Shown: positions 43,001-48,560 of the stretch, piece by piece
Position numbering within the stretch: the first letter of the stretch is position 1
How the letters are laid out: each line of letters opens with the position of its first letter
Assembly: GCA_949126835.1 (NCBI GenBank)
Contig: OX421497.1
Location: 12,743,132-12,807,131, forward strand
From: Anisus vortex
Lineage: Eukaryota; Mollusca; Gastropoda; Planorbidae
Direction of reading: 5' to 3'
DNA length: 64,000 nucleotides
Notes under the pieces: model-generated
What the model was told of the DNA's origin: nothing
Databases searched by the model: none
The model's input: only the letters and a program-made list of their open reading frames with translations
Program-made: the position numbers and the translations under genes

Positions 43001-44335
43001 AAAATTGTCTTTACTAATAATCTAAAAAAAAAAAAAGAAAAAAAAATGTAATTCAAAACTGTGGAAACAAATTATGGTATCTCATTTCACATTCCCTAAA
43101 GTACAAAGCTACTTTTCAAATCCTTATTCAGAATAACAGACAAAAAAGTCTGAGTCCACCAAAACATCACAACTGAAATAAATACACTTGGGCTATCCTT
43201 ATAATGTACAAATGCAAATCTATGCAAGAGGCCTGGCAGTTAAACTATGCCACAAAGTATACACAATAAACTGAATATATAGATACATATCCACTAATGG
43301 TATATATCAAAAGCAATTTAAAGTTAGCATAGCAACTGCTGCTTTATAAATACACAATTTAAAAAATATGCATTATTCCTTTGGGGAAAGAGATAAAAAG
43401 CATGCAGAACTAAAACAATACTCTTGATTTTAAAGTGTAACAAAAACTGATTGTAAAAAAAAATCACAGAAACAAAACAGCATGCAATTAATATTTCAAA
43501 AAATGTGTAGTAACTCTCAAACTGGATGCAAAAATATTAAGCATTACTGAAGCACAACGGTTGCAAGCAAGGGGTAACAGTGTCATTGGAATGCTTGAAC
43601 TGTTAGATTTACCTGACTCCTATACAGCGAAGAGCCAGGTCCCTGTTGAGGATACATGTATGGATGGGCACCCGCTCGTGAACTAGCGGCCCAGCTTGAT
43701 GGTTGCTGCTGCTGCTGTTGGTGCATGGAATAAGGGGAGTGTGTCGGGGAGTTCAACTCACTCTTTGACTGAAGGCTTGCGGGTATATTTTCATCACGGG
43801 TACTAGTAGAATTTGCTGCCAGCGGTGGTGTTTTAGGAGTTGTGCTTGGAGACTGCAGCAAGTTGTTAAGCGTCGGAGTCGTGCCCATGTGCTGACCAGG
43901 GAATGTATTCCCAGGGCCGCCATGCATCCGCTGACCTCCATAATTTCCACCCTGACTACCAACCATCGCAGAATAAACAGGATGTAATGGTTGAGGCACT
44001 TTACTAGTGCCTGGGTAGTATCTTGCGTGTTGGGGATAGTGGTGAGCATGTCCCTGGTACTGAGAACTAAGTGGATAATCTGGATTTATATAATTTGAAG
44101 AGGACCTACTGGTAGGCCCACAGCCATCATCCTCCACTGTATTAAATTCTGAGCTCGGAAACTGAGATCTGTAACCAGGGCCAGAGGCAGGCCCGAATCC
44201 CGGCCCTGTCATTGGATGGGTATTAACATTATTTACAGAGCCTTCATCCATTTTTTCAAACTGATCTGGGTCTCCAGAATACCTTGCTCGTCCTTGTCCA
44301 CCACCCCCAGGATAGCAGTAAGCTCCATTGTTCAT
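1303..44335 (-). CDS. ARID1: ARID1 (BAF250/Osa), SWI/SNF complex subunit; 17 coding exons, 2638 residues
   Basis: ARID1 is the large ARID-containing subunit that defines the canonical BAF (SWI/SNF) nucleosome remodeller. Its ARID domain binds DNA with low sequence specificity, and its C-terminal helical repeats scaffold the ATPase module in the nucleus. The conceptual protein has a Pro/Gly/Met/Gln-rich N-terminal half with a PTLNNLL motif (vertebrate PTLNQLL), an APSPVGS...RPPSGQ segment shared with vertebrate ARID1A/B, and an ARID domain at about residues 1080-1185 (KLYELG, KTPLDLYKLY, KKWRDI, LKKNY). The BAF250_C domain is split: KSGLLAESTWALDTLNILLY and GGGDITDHI at about 1720-1890, then CISNIIRSLS to the C terminus at about 2324-2638. 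Exons were joined by GT/AG sites with phase checked at each junction. Length is close to Drosophila Osa and above human ARID1A (about 2285). The chosen ATG has an in-frame TAG 42 bases (14 codons) upstream. Invertebrates usually have one ARID1 gene, so A versus B cannot be assigned. Confidence 0.96.
2841..2908 (-). repeat. Coding 18-bp repeat in ARID1 exon 17
   Basis: Four imperfect units (CTCAACCTTTTCAACA on the plus strand) encode VEPVEK, VEPVEK, VENVEK and VENVE in tandem. They lie in the same acidic insertion as the 21-bp repeat. Confidence 0.85.
3107..3300 (-). repeat. Coding minisatellite, 21 bp x 9, in ARID1 exon 17
   Basis: Nine near-identical 21-bp units (core TACTAGAATCAGTGATGG on the plus strand) encode heptads of the type DSSKTIT. 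The only unit differences seen are Thr to Ala in one unit and Ile to Leu in another. The unit is a multiple of three, so copy-number change would lengthen or shorten the acidic linker between the two halves of BAF250_C without breaking the frame. Confidence 0.95.
4440..4563 (-). CDS. ARID1: ARID1 coding exon 16, start of BAF250_C (residues 1679-1720)
   Basis: It encodes KKELVFPSDCVEGINISTIK, then RKKLTHKDL. This corresponds to the vertebrate RRDITFPPGSVEATQPVLK and RRRLTMKDI segment that opens the conserved C-terminal domain. The acceptor is TTCTTTAG and the donor is TTAG|GTATTG. Confidence 0.95.
4693..4880 (-). CDS. ARID1: ARID1 coding exon 15 (residues 1616-1678)
   Basis: It encodes RDGAPWSPMQRSRMPQTGPG and ends FAGQQKMP, Pro/Arg-rich linker sequence before the BAF250_C region. 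The acceptor is TTGTGTTCAG and the donor is CCT|GTAAGT. It ends in phase 0. Confidence 0.9.
4881..5641. other. ARID1 intron 14, no recognised element
   Basis: A 761-bp AT-rich intron with A and T runs. Nothing else was recognised. Introns 16 (4062-4439), 11, 12, 10, 7, 6 and 5 are also short and featureless. Confidence 0.6.
5642..5737 (-). CDS. ARID1: ARID1 coding exon 14 (residues 1584-1616)
   Basis: This 96-nt exon encodes GPNQYTDWTNPNMGNHMP and ends APSPD. It was found between exons 13 and 15 by matching phases, with acceptor TTACTCAG and donor GATG|GTATGA. A Trp and several Tyr/Asn suggest the conserved QGRNDMTYNYAN-like region of vertebrate ARID1, but the match is weak. Confidence 0.82.
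5832..6062. mobile_element. MITE with 13-bp perfect terminal inverted repeats
   Basis: The element begins AGTGGCATAGCCA and ends with its exact reverse complement, TGGCTATGCCACT. It is 231 bp long and lies within ARID1 intron 13. No coding capacity and no clear target-site duplication were seen. Related ends (CAGTGGCGTAG-like) recur at 55971, 57402 and 59622, so this is a family. Its superfamily is not assigned. Confidence 0.6.
6444..6790 (-). CDS. ARID1: ARID1 coding exon 13 (residues 1468-1584)
   Basis: It reads FDQSSPNMQRPSGPTPG and continues with Pro/Gly/Gln-rich sequence ending TPSKRFPDES. The TPSKRFPDE part resembles the GPPAKRHEGE motif of vertebrate ARID1. The acceptor is CTTTCAACAG and the donor is TCAG|GTAGAC. 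Confidence 0.93.
6914..7679 (-). CDS. ARID1: ARID1 coding exon 12 (residues 1213-1468)
   Basis: This 766-nt exon encodes Met/Gly/Pro/Gln-rich disordered sequence (GNMPNPHMSGSNMMMG, MMGGPGPGMM) and ISVQDPFSDDSGYMQR. The latter matches the conserved GIQDAFNDGSDSTFQKR motif downstream of the vertebrate ARID. The acceptor is GTTTTATAG and the donor is ATAG|GTAAGT, inside an Arg codon. Confidence 0.95.
7797..8016 (-). CDS. ARID1: ARID1 coding exon 11, C-terminal ARID domain (residues 1140-1213)
   Basis: It encodes VTRSKKWRDICTVVNIGTSA, then AAFTLKKNYIRYLFNYECK, completing the ARID fold; the human counterpart is [20 protein letters not shown] with LKKQYIQCLYAFECK. A Lys/Arg-rich tail (KREQKSKRAPSPG) follows. 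The donor is CCAG|GTAATT, one base into the Gly codon completed by exon 12. Confidence 0.96.
8133..8324 (-). CDS. ARID1: ARID1 coding exon 10, N-terminal ARID domain (residues 1076-1139)
   Basis: It encodes DLTKLYELGPEPDRRMFLER through KTPLDLYKLYFCVKEKGGFEE. This matches helices 1-4 of the ARID domain; the human counterpart has KLYELGGEPERKMW and KPLDLYRLYVSVKEIGG. The acceptor is CCTAAACAG and the donor is GAA|GTAAGT. Phase is 0 at both ends. Confidence 0.96.
8325..10416. other. ARID1 intron 9, no recognised element
   Basis: This 2.1 kb AT-rich intron carries many A and T homopolymers. No coding exon, tandem repeat or transposon was recognised. Confidence 0.6.
10417..10491 (-). CDS. ARID1: ARID1 coding exon 9, candidate 25-residue cassette exon (residues 1051-1075)
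   Basis: This 75-nt GC-rich exon has a T-rich acceptor (CAACTTTGTAG) and a consensus donor, CTC|GTAAGT. It is phase 0 on both sides and reads EAEGQPRAGSAGPHYTEE then PNSPGAL. It sits between the Lys-rich end of exon 8 and the first ARID exon, both also phase 0, so the protein is in frame with or without it. The sequence is not recognisably conserved with vertebrates; the call rests on splice sites, phase and composition. Confidence 0.72.
10856..11236. mobile_element. hAT-like MITE, copy 1 (CAGGGTTCTCACA ends)
   Basis: A 381-bp element begins CAGGGTTCTCACA and ends TGTGAGAACCCTG, a perfect 13-bp inverted repeat. It is flanked by TGTGTG and CGTGTG, a probable 6-bp target duplication with one mismatch. 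It lies in ARID1 intron 8. The subterminal repeats are rich in CCAGGCT and CCAGACT words. It has no coding capacity. Confidence 0.8.
12037..12560 (-). CDS. ARID1: ARID1 coding exon 8 (residues 876-1050), with tandem donors
   Basis: It encodes a repetitive Met/Asn/Gly/Pro segment (GPMMGPNGPMM-like units), an Asn run and a basic end, DEPPEKKKKVK, which resembles a nuclear localisation signal. Vertebrate ARID1A also has a Lys-rich stretch before its ARID. The donor is AAAG|GTAAAC. A second in-frame donor, AAG|GTAAAG, lies 6 nt earlier (exon end 12043) and would drop Val-Lys. The exon ends in phase 0. Confidence 0.92.
12782..13996 (-). CDS. ARID1: ARID1 coding exon 7 (residues 471-876)
   Basis: This 1215-nt exon encodes a Met/Gly/Pro-rich stretch, an Ala-rich helix-prone run (KAAQAAQAALMAAANS), then a long Ser/Thr-rich region and a His-rich run (HLPHHQHMQHSHHHM). 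The acceptor is TTTTTCAG and the donor is ACAG|GTAATT. Composition fits the disordered linker before the ARID domain in ARID1 proteins. No folded domain is visible. Confidence 0.93.
14125..14244 (-). CDS. ARID1: ARID1 coding exon 6 (residues 431-471)
   Basis: It encodes GYNQQMMPPPNSMGYMPGPG followed by an SQYNSQYPQ tail, a Met/Pro/Gln/Tyr-rich disordered segment. The acceptor follows a T-rich tract (CCATGAAG) and the donor is CAAG|GTAAGA. The exon is 120 nt with matching phase at both ends, so skipping it would keep the frame. Confidence 0.9.
14598..14702 (-). CDS. ARID1: ARID1 coding exon 5 (residues 396-431), with tandem donors
   Basis: It encodes GAQAGSPMPLRPPSGQVDG, matching the vertebrate RPPSGQSDS region. 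The acceptor follows a long pyrimidine-rich tract ending TTCTAG. Two donors 12 nt apart are both in frame: CAAG|GTATGG (exon end 14610) and ACAG|GTACCA (exon end 14598). They add or remove the residues Gly-Met-Asp-Thr. The longer form is given here. Confidence 0.88.
14930..15285. repeat. Minisatellite, about 25 bp unit, in ARID1 intron 4
   Basis: About 14 copies of a unit with core AGTTAAAACTGAAGGCTAAT. The right-hand units are nearly identical (AAGGCTAATTCAAGAG) while the left-hand units have diverged (GATGGCTAAATCAAAAG). This gradient suggests recent expansion at one end. Confidence 0.9.
15421..17095. repeat. Minisatellite, 52 bp x about 32, in ARID1 intron 4
   Basis: The unit core is CACCTGGCTACTCCAGTAAT followed by ACAACCAAAGAAGT. 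Two sites vary between units: CTTTTCTCTA versus CTTGTATCTA, and GTGATATAA versus GTAATCAAA. They combine in a mosaic, typical of unequal exchange or gene conversion. One unit has lost two bases near 15910 and another three bases near 16401. Confidence 0.95.
17701..17760. repeat. Facing homopolymer runs C14 and G18
   Basis: A run of about 14 C (17701) is followed 30 bases later by GGGGCGGGG and a run of about 18 G (to 17758). The two can pair into a long GC hairpin, and the G run could form a quadruplex on one strand. It lies in ARID1 intron 4. Confidence 0.8.
19223..19346 (-). CDS. ARID1: ARID1 coding exon 4 (residues 355-396)
   Basis: The exon encodes ELGNPEDISGENSRG, then VPRPAPSPVGSSGSRSNTP. 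The second part aligns by eye with the PSPVGSPAS...SRSGPLSP segment of vertebrate ARID1A, which supports the exon although it is only 124 nt. The acceptor is CACTTTCAG and the donor is CCAG|GTTAGT. It ends one base into a Gly codon completed by exon 5. Confidence 0.9.
19420..19686 (-). mobile_element. tRNA-derived SINE (family 1), minus strand
   Basis: On the minus strand the element starts with a tRNA-like head containing box B GGGTTCTAATCC (19623-19636). Its body has GAGTCTACCCAG-type and GGTAAAGTAAAGGCGG words shared with six other copies in the window. It lies 74 bp upstream of ARID1 exon 4 in transcription, in the sense direction. Confidence 0.8.
20930..21240. promoter_or_regulatory. CpG-rich segment in ARID1 intron 3, candidate alternative promoter
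   Basis: CpG dinucleotides are dense here (for example CGCGCGCG at 21186-21195 with flanking CGTCG and TCGAG) while neighbouring intron DNA is almost free of CpG. A CT dinucleotide run lies at 20966-20983. No coding exon was identified. The promoter role is inference. Confidence 0.3.
21515..21985. repeat. Minisatellite, 33 bp x 14, in ARID1 intron 3
   Basis: Fourteen almost identical units with core GGGTAGAAATAAATATTTCA then CACTGAATAAAAT. One unit has CACTTAAT instead. Both strands are open across the array only because the unit is a multiple of three and lacks stops in some frames. It is not a gene. Confidence 0.95.
22285..22560 (+). repeat. Dispersed repeat, copy A (TTTTCCTGGTTTATTCAGG)
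   Basis: Shares the order GTGTTTTAAATGAT, TTGGTTTTCCTGGTTT, TTCAGG, then a CACTCGGGAAGAAAGA block, with copies at 48245 and 51440. No coding capacity. It may be the 3' part of a retroelement; the family was not recognised. Confidence 0.6.
23230..25150. promoter_or_regulatory. CpG-rich islands in ARID1 intron 3, candidate alternative promoter
   Basis: Segments 23230-23420, 23630-24130 and 24700-25150 have many CpG sites (for example CGAAGTCGATCGG and GTCGAGGCTG) and GA-rich runs, in contrast to the CpG-poor AT-rich DNA on both sides. They lie 4-6 kb upstream of ARID1 exon 4 in transcription. Open frames of up to 202 codons here are not recognisable proteins. A start site for a shorter ARID1 form is a plausible inference. 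Confidence 0.35.
27092..27444. mobile_element. hAT-like MITE, copy 2
   Basis: This 353-bp second copy of the family at 10856 is flanked by a perfect 6-bp duplication, CACTCC (27086-27091 and 27445-27450). Its left end has lost part of the terminal repeat (CAGGGTTCT) while its right end is intact. CAGGG ends and a 5-8 bp duplication fit the hAT superfamily. It lies in ARID1 intron 3. Confidence 0.85.
28145..32386. repeat. Large minisatellite, 48 bp x about 88, in ARID1 intron 3
   Basis: The unit core is CAGTTGGCTGTCATTGTATA then CAGGTAAAATAGACACACAA and GAAGTCTA. Variants include AGAGACAC for AGACACAC, a 45-bp form lacking AAG, short TGTACAGG forms, and GTCTATGG for GTCTACAG. A block of 1419 bp (28873-30291) is repeated without visible difference at 30292-31710. 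Both strands read through as repetitive peptides only because 48 is a multiple of three. Confidence 0.97.
33643..33843 (-). CDS. ARID1: ARID1 coding exon 3 (residues 288-354)
   Basis: This 201-nt exon is phase 0 on both sides, with acceptor CCATCTAG and donor TAT|GTAAGT. It encodes a Pro/Gln/Ser-rich low-complexity segment (LPNQMYGHAPP to DHGSVY). It is symmetrical like exon 2, so exons 2 and 3 may be used optionally. It is followed in transcription by the 14.3 kb intron 3. Confidence 0.9.
33893..34295. repeat. Minisatellite, about 38 bp x 10, in ARID1 intron 2
   Basis: Units of the form GACTTAGGAATCTAACCCA then GGACCCAAGAACAAATCC. Left and right edge units are more diverged, and one unit has lost about 9 bases. 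Confidence 0.92.
34311..34511. mobile_element. hAT MITE with perfect 8-bp target-site duplication
   Basis: The element begins CAGAGGTTGGCA and ends GGTTGCCCCTG (imperfect inverted repeats). It is flanked on both sides by CACTAGGC (34303-34310 and 34512-34519). An 8-bp duplication with CAG...CTG ends is diagnostic of hAT elements. It is 201 bp, non-coding, and adjacent to the 38-bp minisatellite. Confidence 0.9.
35171..35308 (-). CDS. ARID1: ARID1 coding exon 2 (residues 242-287)
   Basis: This 138-nt exon is phase 0 on both sides, with acceptor CCTCACAG and donor CAG|GTACGT. It encodes SGGSDMSQGRRPAVGG followed by a Met/Gln/Gly-rich run ending FMMGGQ. Being 46 codons with symmetrical phases, it could be skipped without shifting the frame. 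It is isolated between an 8.3 kb and a 1.3 kb intron. Confidence 0.88.
36412..36519 (-). mobile_element. SINE family 1, truncated copy
   Basis: Carries the tail half of the SINE (GTAAAGTACC, GAAGCAGCGTTC, TTTCTGTGGCCAC, GTGTGACCAGCAC) without the tRNA head. It lies 170 bp from a full copy. Confidence 0.7.
36693..36942 (-). mobile_element. Full-length tRNA-derived SINE (family 1) with 14-bp target duplication
   Basis: This 250-bp element is flanked by CACTTCTACTGAAG at 36679-36692 and 36943-36956. On the minus strand it begins GGCAGCGCATTCGAC with box B GGGTTCGAATCC, a perfect tRNA TYC-arm consensus. It continues with the shared body (GAGTCTACCCAGCTCTGATG) and ends in GGGTACTTTACTTA. It defines the family boundaries for the other copies. 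Confidence 0.93.
38385..38610 (-). mobile_element. SINE family 1, degenerate copy
   Basis: Shares GGAGCAGCGTTCTCAAGTTTC, GCCAGCACAATG and AGCCGCCT with the full copy, but the tRNA head is badly eroded. Confidence 0.55.
39000..40720. promoter_or_regulatory. CpG- and purine-rich segment in ARID1 intron 1
   Basis: CpG is frequent here compared with the rest of intron 1. It includes a G/A-rich tract with a 21-bp tandem duplication (GGGCAAGGAGTTGGGAGG) at 40201-40244, CA runs, and an open frame 39341-39601 that is not recognised. It may be an alternative promoter. This is inference from composition only. Confidence 0.25.
39085..39268 (-). mobile_element. Second tRNA-derived SINE family, copy 1
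   Basis: On the minus strand the head reads GGTTGGTCCAGCGGTTAGTT (box A-like) with box B GGGTTCTATCCC. The body has CCTAGTGGACGTAATAATC and TCTAGAAGGAACGTCTG. It does not share the body of family 1. A second, shortened copy is at 51935. Confidence 0.75.
40788..40810. repeat. G23 homopolymer
   Basis: An uninterrupted G run in ARID1 intron 1. Similar long G or C runs occur at 33131-33157, 37981-37994, 38050-38060 and 58531-58552. Confidence 0.9.
41605..41835 (+). mobile_element. SINE family 1, plus-strand copy, degenerate
   Basis: The head CCAGTGGTAGCACAATCTGC is followed by a box B relic, AGTTTGACTCCC, then GTCTACCCAGCGCTGA, CCACACAATCCCAATGTATG and CACTGCTTCACCAGTCTCAT. This is the family order read on the plus strand. 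Confidence 0.7.
41836..43612. other. ARID1 intron 1 proximal part, no recognised element
   Basis: AT-rich intron sequence directly downstream of exon 1 in transcription. No tandem repeat, exon or transposon was recognised. Confidence 0.6.
43613..44335 (-). CDS. ARID1: ARID1 coding exon 1 (residues 1-241)
   Basis: The exon starts at ATG 44335 (MNNGAYCYPGGGGQ), with an in-frame TAG 14 codons upstream. It ends at donor CAG|GTAAAT with phase 0. It encodes a Gly/Pro/Tyr/Ser-rich disordered region with the conserved PTLNNLLQSPS motif, matching PTLNQLLTSPS of vertebrate ARID1, and a Q6 run. Mammalian proteins have several hundred residues before this motif, so the N terminus here is shorter, or an additional upstream coding exon was missed. 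No good acceptor with a pyrimidine tract lies immediately upstream. A weak one sits at 44435. Confidence 0.9.
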
Positions 44336-45745
44336 ATCTGACTCAAAATAACAGTAAGTACTAGGGTTTGCAGGCTAACTCTGCCAGTGTTAGGATCATC
44401 CACTACAGATCTCATTTGACACATTTATATCCATCTAGCCGTTGCAGTTAGAAAGTGATTGTTATCTCTGGTATGTTCACATTGTCAGTTATCAAGATGA
44501 AGTTTCCTTTTGTCAGTATATTCATTCTAACTAGCCAGTAAATGCATTATTTCTCCATCTTGAAATGTATACATTGACATTATACATAAAAGCAGTGAAA
44601 GTGGAATAGGCTACTTTTTATATAGGGTAAATTAATATAACAGGCTAGGTCTATAAATTTTATTATAGCTAGACAACTAACTATGGCACTATGGCTTGAC
44701 CTATCCCTACTGTTATGACTGTTATGAGTCTATGACCGTATGTTTATAGGCCTATACAATAACAATAACAGCTTACATACTTAGCCTAGTAACGCCTAGT
44801 TCACGAAGTAAAATTGAGACGAATAAATTTTAGCTGAAAATAGCCTGAAGATTCGTTAAAAATAGGTTAGTTAATTGGTTCAATATATGTGGGACAGTGT
44901 CGGCCTAGATCTAGGCCCATGAGAATTAGACTAGTTGACTAGTTTAGTTCCCTCAAATTACATGGTCCAACTAGCACTTGCAACAAAAAATTGTTTACAC
45001 AAATATCAAATTTTAACTCTAGTCTAGACTAGGCCTAAGCTAAAAATGTTTTTTTTTAAATATATTTAAAAAAATTTAAAACCATTAATCAAAGAATAAA
45101 AATAATATAGACTAGATCTAGAGTAGGGCCTATAGCCTAGTCTAGATGTAAAGCCATGAATTTAAATATTAAATAAATATGATTTACCAACACTCCTTAC
45201 CTACTAAAATTTAGTTATTATGACTTTAAGAATAATATAAGAATGATCTTAATCCTTTATTTTCATTTAGAATAAGGTCTATTAGTGTAGGCCAGTGTAG
45301 GCATACTATATAAACAGTACTTTCCTATTCCTATAGCCTAATAAGTAATATAAAATAGTTCTGATTTTAGTTAGAGTTAACATTTCTAGCAATGAGTCAA
45401 TGAGTTGCAAAAACGGCAGACCGAAAATAAAGAAAAAAAAAAAAAACATTAGGCCTACTCCCAAAATCAATTTAACTTCTAGTTTCGGTCCGACTTATTA
45501 AATATTACGGAAAAAATGTATCAATTCGAATATAAAGAATTGTTTGCAAGCTACAAAACAATAAGTCTTTCCCCAAACAAAATTAGACCTTATAAAAGAC
45601 TTGTCCCATCATTTAACTCTACTGCCTCGACCTCCATGTTGGTTGTGAGTCTACAGATTTAGAAAAGCGGTTGAAATATTTGCCTTTATCTCTAAAACGT
45701 TATAAACTGCATGAACATTTCGTGTAAGCTTAGATAAATACTCAC
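44336..45745 (-). other. ARID1 5' leader region, exon structure unresolved
   Basis: The sequence upstream of the ARID1 ATG is probably a 5' UTR plus an upstream intron. A candidate non-coding first exon ends at donor TTCG|GTGAGT (exon edge 45746). A candidate acceptor (CTAAC then GGCTAG) lies at 44435-44436. The segment is rich in CTAG and TAGGCCTA words. No TE was recognised. Confidence 0.35.
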
Positions 45746-46059
45746 CGAATGAAATGCATCAACTTTAATTTAGGTAAATAACTTAATAAAACGAAACTTT
45801 AAGAACATATATTTCGTTAAGTTTAAAACGGTAACGCACCCTATCTTCAGAAAGTTGTATCCACAACCTTGATGGTCCAAAGCAGCTTGCTTCCTGGTCT
45901 TGATTTTCGTTATTCCTAAATAATATTTCACACGTGAGTCCCACGCTTGATGCCGATTGATGAATAACAACAAAAACAATTTAACACACACACACACAAA
46001 AAAGTTAAGCGCCTGGCAGCATGGTCTTATCATAAACACAAGAGATATTGTACACTTCA

Positions 46060-46860
46060 ATAAGCGGGAATATCACAGATTTTCGACAGTCAGTTTTAAA
46101 TTCATCCGCTATGGCGTGTTATAAGAGGGTAAAAATTACTGTGACTTTATCAATCATACTATTTTCATTACTTTCGGTTTGTCAAGCTTCCGTATAATAG
46201 TTACACTCATAGGAGTATTTTTTGGCACACAGCATCCGCCTAACAGTACTTGGGAATTCTTTCTTTAATGCCTTGACTGAGCGCAAGTTTACATTGGAGC
46301 TGTGATGCGTCAAGTAATTTTTTTTTCTCCTTCACCAAAATCTTCCTTCAATCCAACGCTTTTTAAAAGCGTCCTGCCTGGCGGAAGTTTTGTTTATTGT
46401 ATCTGTCGCTAAAATGACTCTTTTAATATATTCAGCCAACATTATGATTAAATGCACATTTTACTTCAACATTATTTACTGTATTCATTATTGATTTCAT
46501 TGTAATAATAAAGTTGTATGTATTTTTCTATATAATGGGAGGTAAAACTAACAGCCAGAAAATACCATAGGGGCTGTGGTGACGTCAAAGGAAGGCCAAA
46601 GATCGTAGATGTTATCGAGCAAAGCGGTCTTTTTTTTTTTTAACCAGGAGAGAAAATGTATTAGCCTTTAAATGTTCTTCTCTTATATTAAATTTTGTGA
46701 ATTTTGAAAGAAAAACGTTTATTTCGTCAGGCTTGAAAATAAATTAATTTAAAAGTTTAATAATTTGAGCGCTTTAGTAAAAATTGTTTCGCGGCTGTTC
46801 CCGTTATAAAACGCCACCCCGCGTATAAAAACCAAACCGTAGTTTTCTCTATACACAAGG
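46060..46860. promoter_or_regulatory. Candidate divergent promoter between ARID1 and a plus-strand gene
   Basis: ARID1 reads away on the minus strand and a TATA-driven exon reads away on the plus strand. CpG is higher here than in the introns. A full cAMP-response element palindrome, TGACGTCA, lies at 46580-46587. The minus-strand start site cannot be fixed from sequence alone. Confidence 0.45.
46824..46830 (+). promoter_or_regulatory. TATA box
   Basis: TATAAAA in a GC-rich surround (CCCCGCGTATAAAAACC). It lies about 30 bases before a pyrimidine-rich CTCTATACAC start region and 99 bases before the ATG at 46923. A weaker TATAAA is at 46805. Confidence 0.6.
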
Positions 46861-46922
46861 CTCAAGCAGTCGTAGCGCGCATCGAGCGAGGAAAGGGGTC
46901 GACAATCGACTGATAGAGCGCC

Positions 46923-46979
46923 ATGGGTGAAAGGGAGGCAAATCTCACATTCTCAGCAAGCGTTATTTCTGCCGTACTG
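46923..46979 (+). CDS. Candidate first coding exon of an unidentified plus-strand gene (19 codons)
   Basis: The ATG has a strong context (GCGCCATGGG) and follows a TATA box and a CpG-rich leader. The exon reads MGEREANLTFSASVISAVL and ends exactly at a consensus donor, CTG|GTGAGT, in phase 0. The second half is hydrophobic, so it could begin a membrane protein or a signal anchor. The rest of the gene is either beyond the window or in exons not recognised between 47000 and 64000. One strong acceptor follows at 47508. Function unknown. Confidence 0.5.
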
Positions 46980-47508
46980 GTGAGTCAATCGACTCAGCTC
47001 TCTTGGAAGTTTGAAAAAAAAAACGCTTTATGTGGAAATCAACTATTTTGAACAATATTCACGTGCGAAGAGATTTTTTTTTTTCATCTACAAGCTGAAT
47101 ATTAAATTGTCCGCTCATAACCAAAGCCAACGGATGTTTTTATGTTGCAATCTTTACTAAAATAGACATATTTCATACCGTTCAGTTGACTTTGTAGGCC
47201 TATTTGAATTTTAATTTGTTTTTATCGGTTTTACAACAAACAAAAAAAAAAAAATAAAGGCTAAGAATTCCAATTGTTTGCCGTTAAATTGAAACTTTAT
47301 TATTTTTAATTTTGTTTGCAAAATGTTTAAGCAACTCAACCCCATTACGTTTAATAATTAATAGATTTTGATAAATTTGAGAAAAATATTTAATGTTGGG
47401 TGAAGTTGGGAATCAGGGGAAATAACAATGTAATAGGATCATGACACAGTGCCAATCCAGTTACATTTCCGATCAGTGGCCTAAAATTTTCTTTTTTTTT
47501 TCTTACAG

Positions 47509-47682
47509 AGCCAGTTGTTGGTCGTTTCAACTACCCATTGTTTGTTTTTTTTACAAGCGTTTAGTAGTTTCTTGACGGGTGTTGAAAACAAAACGGCAAC
47601 ATTTTATTTTGAGGTTGTTGTTGTTTTCTGTCGATCTTTGATCAGCTTGGAGGATGCTGGGAAAAGATCGACAGGAAAGTAG
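47509..47682 (+). CDS. Possible second exon after a strong acceptor (speculative)
   Basis: A run of T/C ending TTTTTTCTTACAG is a strong 3' splice site. Reading in phase 0 from it gives 57 open codons (SQLLVVSTTHCLFFLQAFSS to KRSTGK) and then TAG. Joined to the exon at 46923 it would give a 76-residue hydrophobic microprotein. The T-rich composition means it may be chance intron sequence. No homology is recognised. Confidence 0.18.
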   Translation, partial: SQLLVVSTTHCLFFLQAFSSFLTGVENKTATFYFEVVVVFCRSLISLEDAGKRSTGK

Positions 47683-47955
47683 AGTCGATGAAAGTGGGTA
47701 TACATGTGCACTTTATTTATGCATGCTGATAGTGTTCCAATGGTATTATAAAGCTTGCAATGGATCACAATTCAACAAAAAATTTTTTTATAGATGACAC
47801 AGTGGGCTCATATATTTTAATTCTGATTTGTTAAATTTTACAGCAATATTTTGTTTTGTTTTTATTGAACAGCATAACAACAACTTTGTGAGTGCTTAGT
47901 CGTCTAATTGTTGGTTTAGATGCTCCTTCTATCTTTCTTATTTATTTTTTTAGGC

Positions 47956-48151
47956 AAGAGGTGGGCAGCCTTTTGATAACAGTGTGCCGAATAAAGATTT
48001 CTAATTCATTCAGCGTGCAGAAAGCTTAAAATTCATTTTGCTCTAGCACAAAATTTCTTATAGAAGGGACTTGAATTGCCACTTTGGGGGTCTCTCGTGT
48101 GCCAATAAAAATCGCACTGCGTGCCAAGTTTGGCATGCGTGCCGACCTCTG
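47956..48151. mobile_element. hAT MITE, 8-bp target duplication with one mismatch
   Basis: The left end AAGAGGTGGGCAGCCTTTTG and right end GCGTGCCGACCTCTG form imperfect inverted repeats. The flanks are TTTTAGGC and TATTAGGC. Internal words such as CATTCAGCGTGC and CAAGTTTGGCATGCG are shared with hAT pieces at 56100, 57310 and 58410. Confidence 0.8.
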
Positions 48152-48244
48152 TATTAGGCTATAGGCCTAGTAGCTCCTTCTATATGGAATATTATCCATA
48201 GTTGTAAGTCTAGTAGGCCTAGTGCATTTTGTTGGGGTTGCAAA

Positions 48245-48560
48245 AGATGTGTTAAGGTGTTGGTTTTCCTGGTTTGTTCAGGCAAACCATCTTAGGCCCG
48301 GATGCTACTCAGAAGAAAAAGAAATTATAATATGCCTAATTTGCGTTTGTTATTGCGTGCGAAGAAATGTTTTAATCCCTAGATGTCTCTAATCTGAGTA
48401 GGCCTACTGTATTGTAGCCCTAATAGAATCTCGTTGTGTTGTAAGATTATTTCCAAGTTAGAATTTAATAATGCCTTATGTATTGTTACTACTTCGCTTT
48501 TTTTGCCTTTCTTTCCACTAGTGTTTCTAGATTTAGATTACACTTTTTAATTGTTAATTC
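48245..48560 (+). repeat. Dispersed repeat, copy B
   Basis: Contains TTGGTTTTCCTGGTTTGTTC, CAGGCAAACCAT and GGCCCGGATG in the same order as copies A and C. Confidence 0.6.

Noticed and set aside
45597..45652. Minus-strand ATG in strong context reading MEVEAVELNDGTSLL then stop, upstream of ARID1
   Set aside because: It ends at TAA after 15 codons, and no consensus donor before the stop would link it to exon 1. It may only be a leader ORF.
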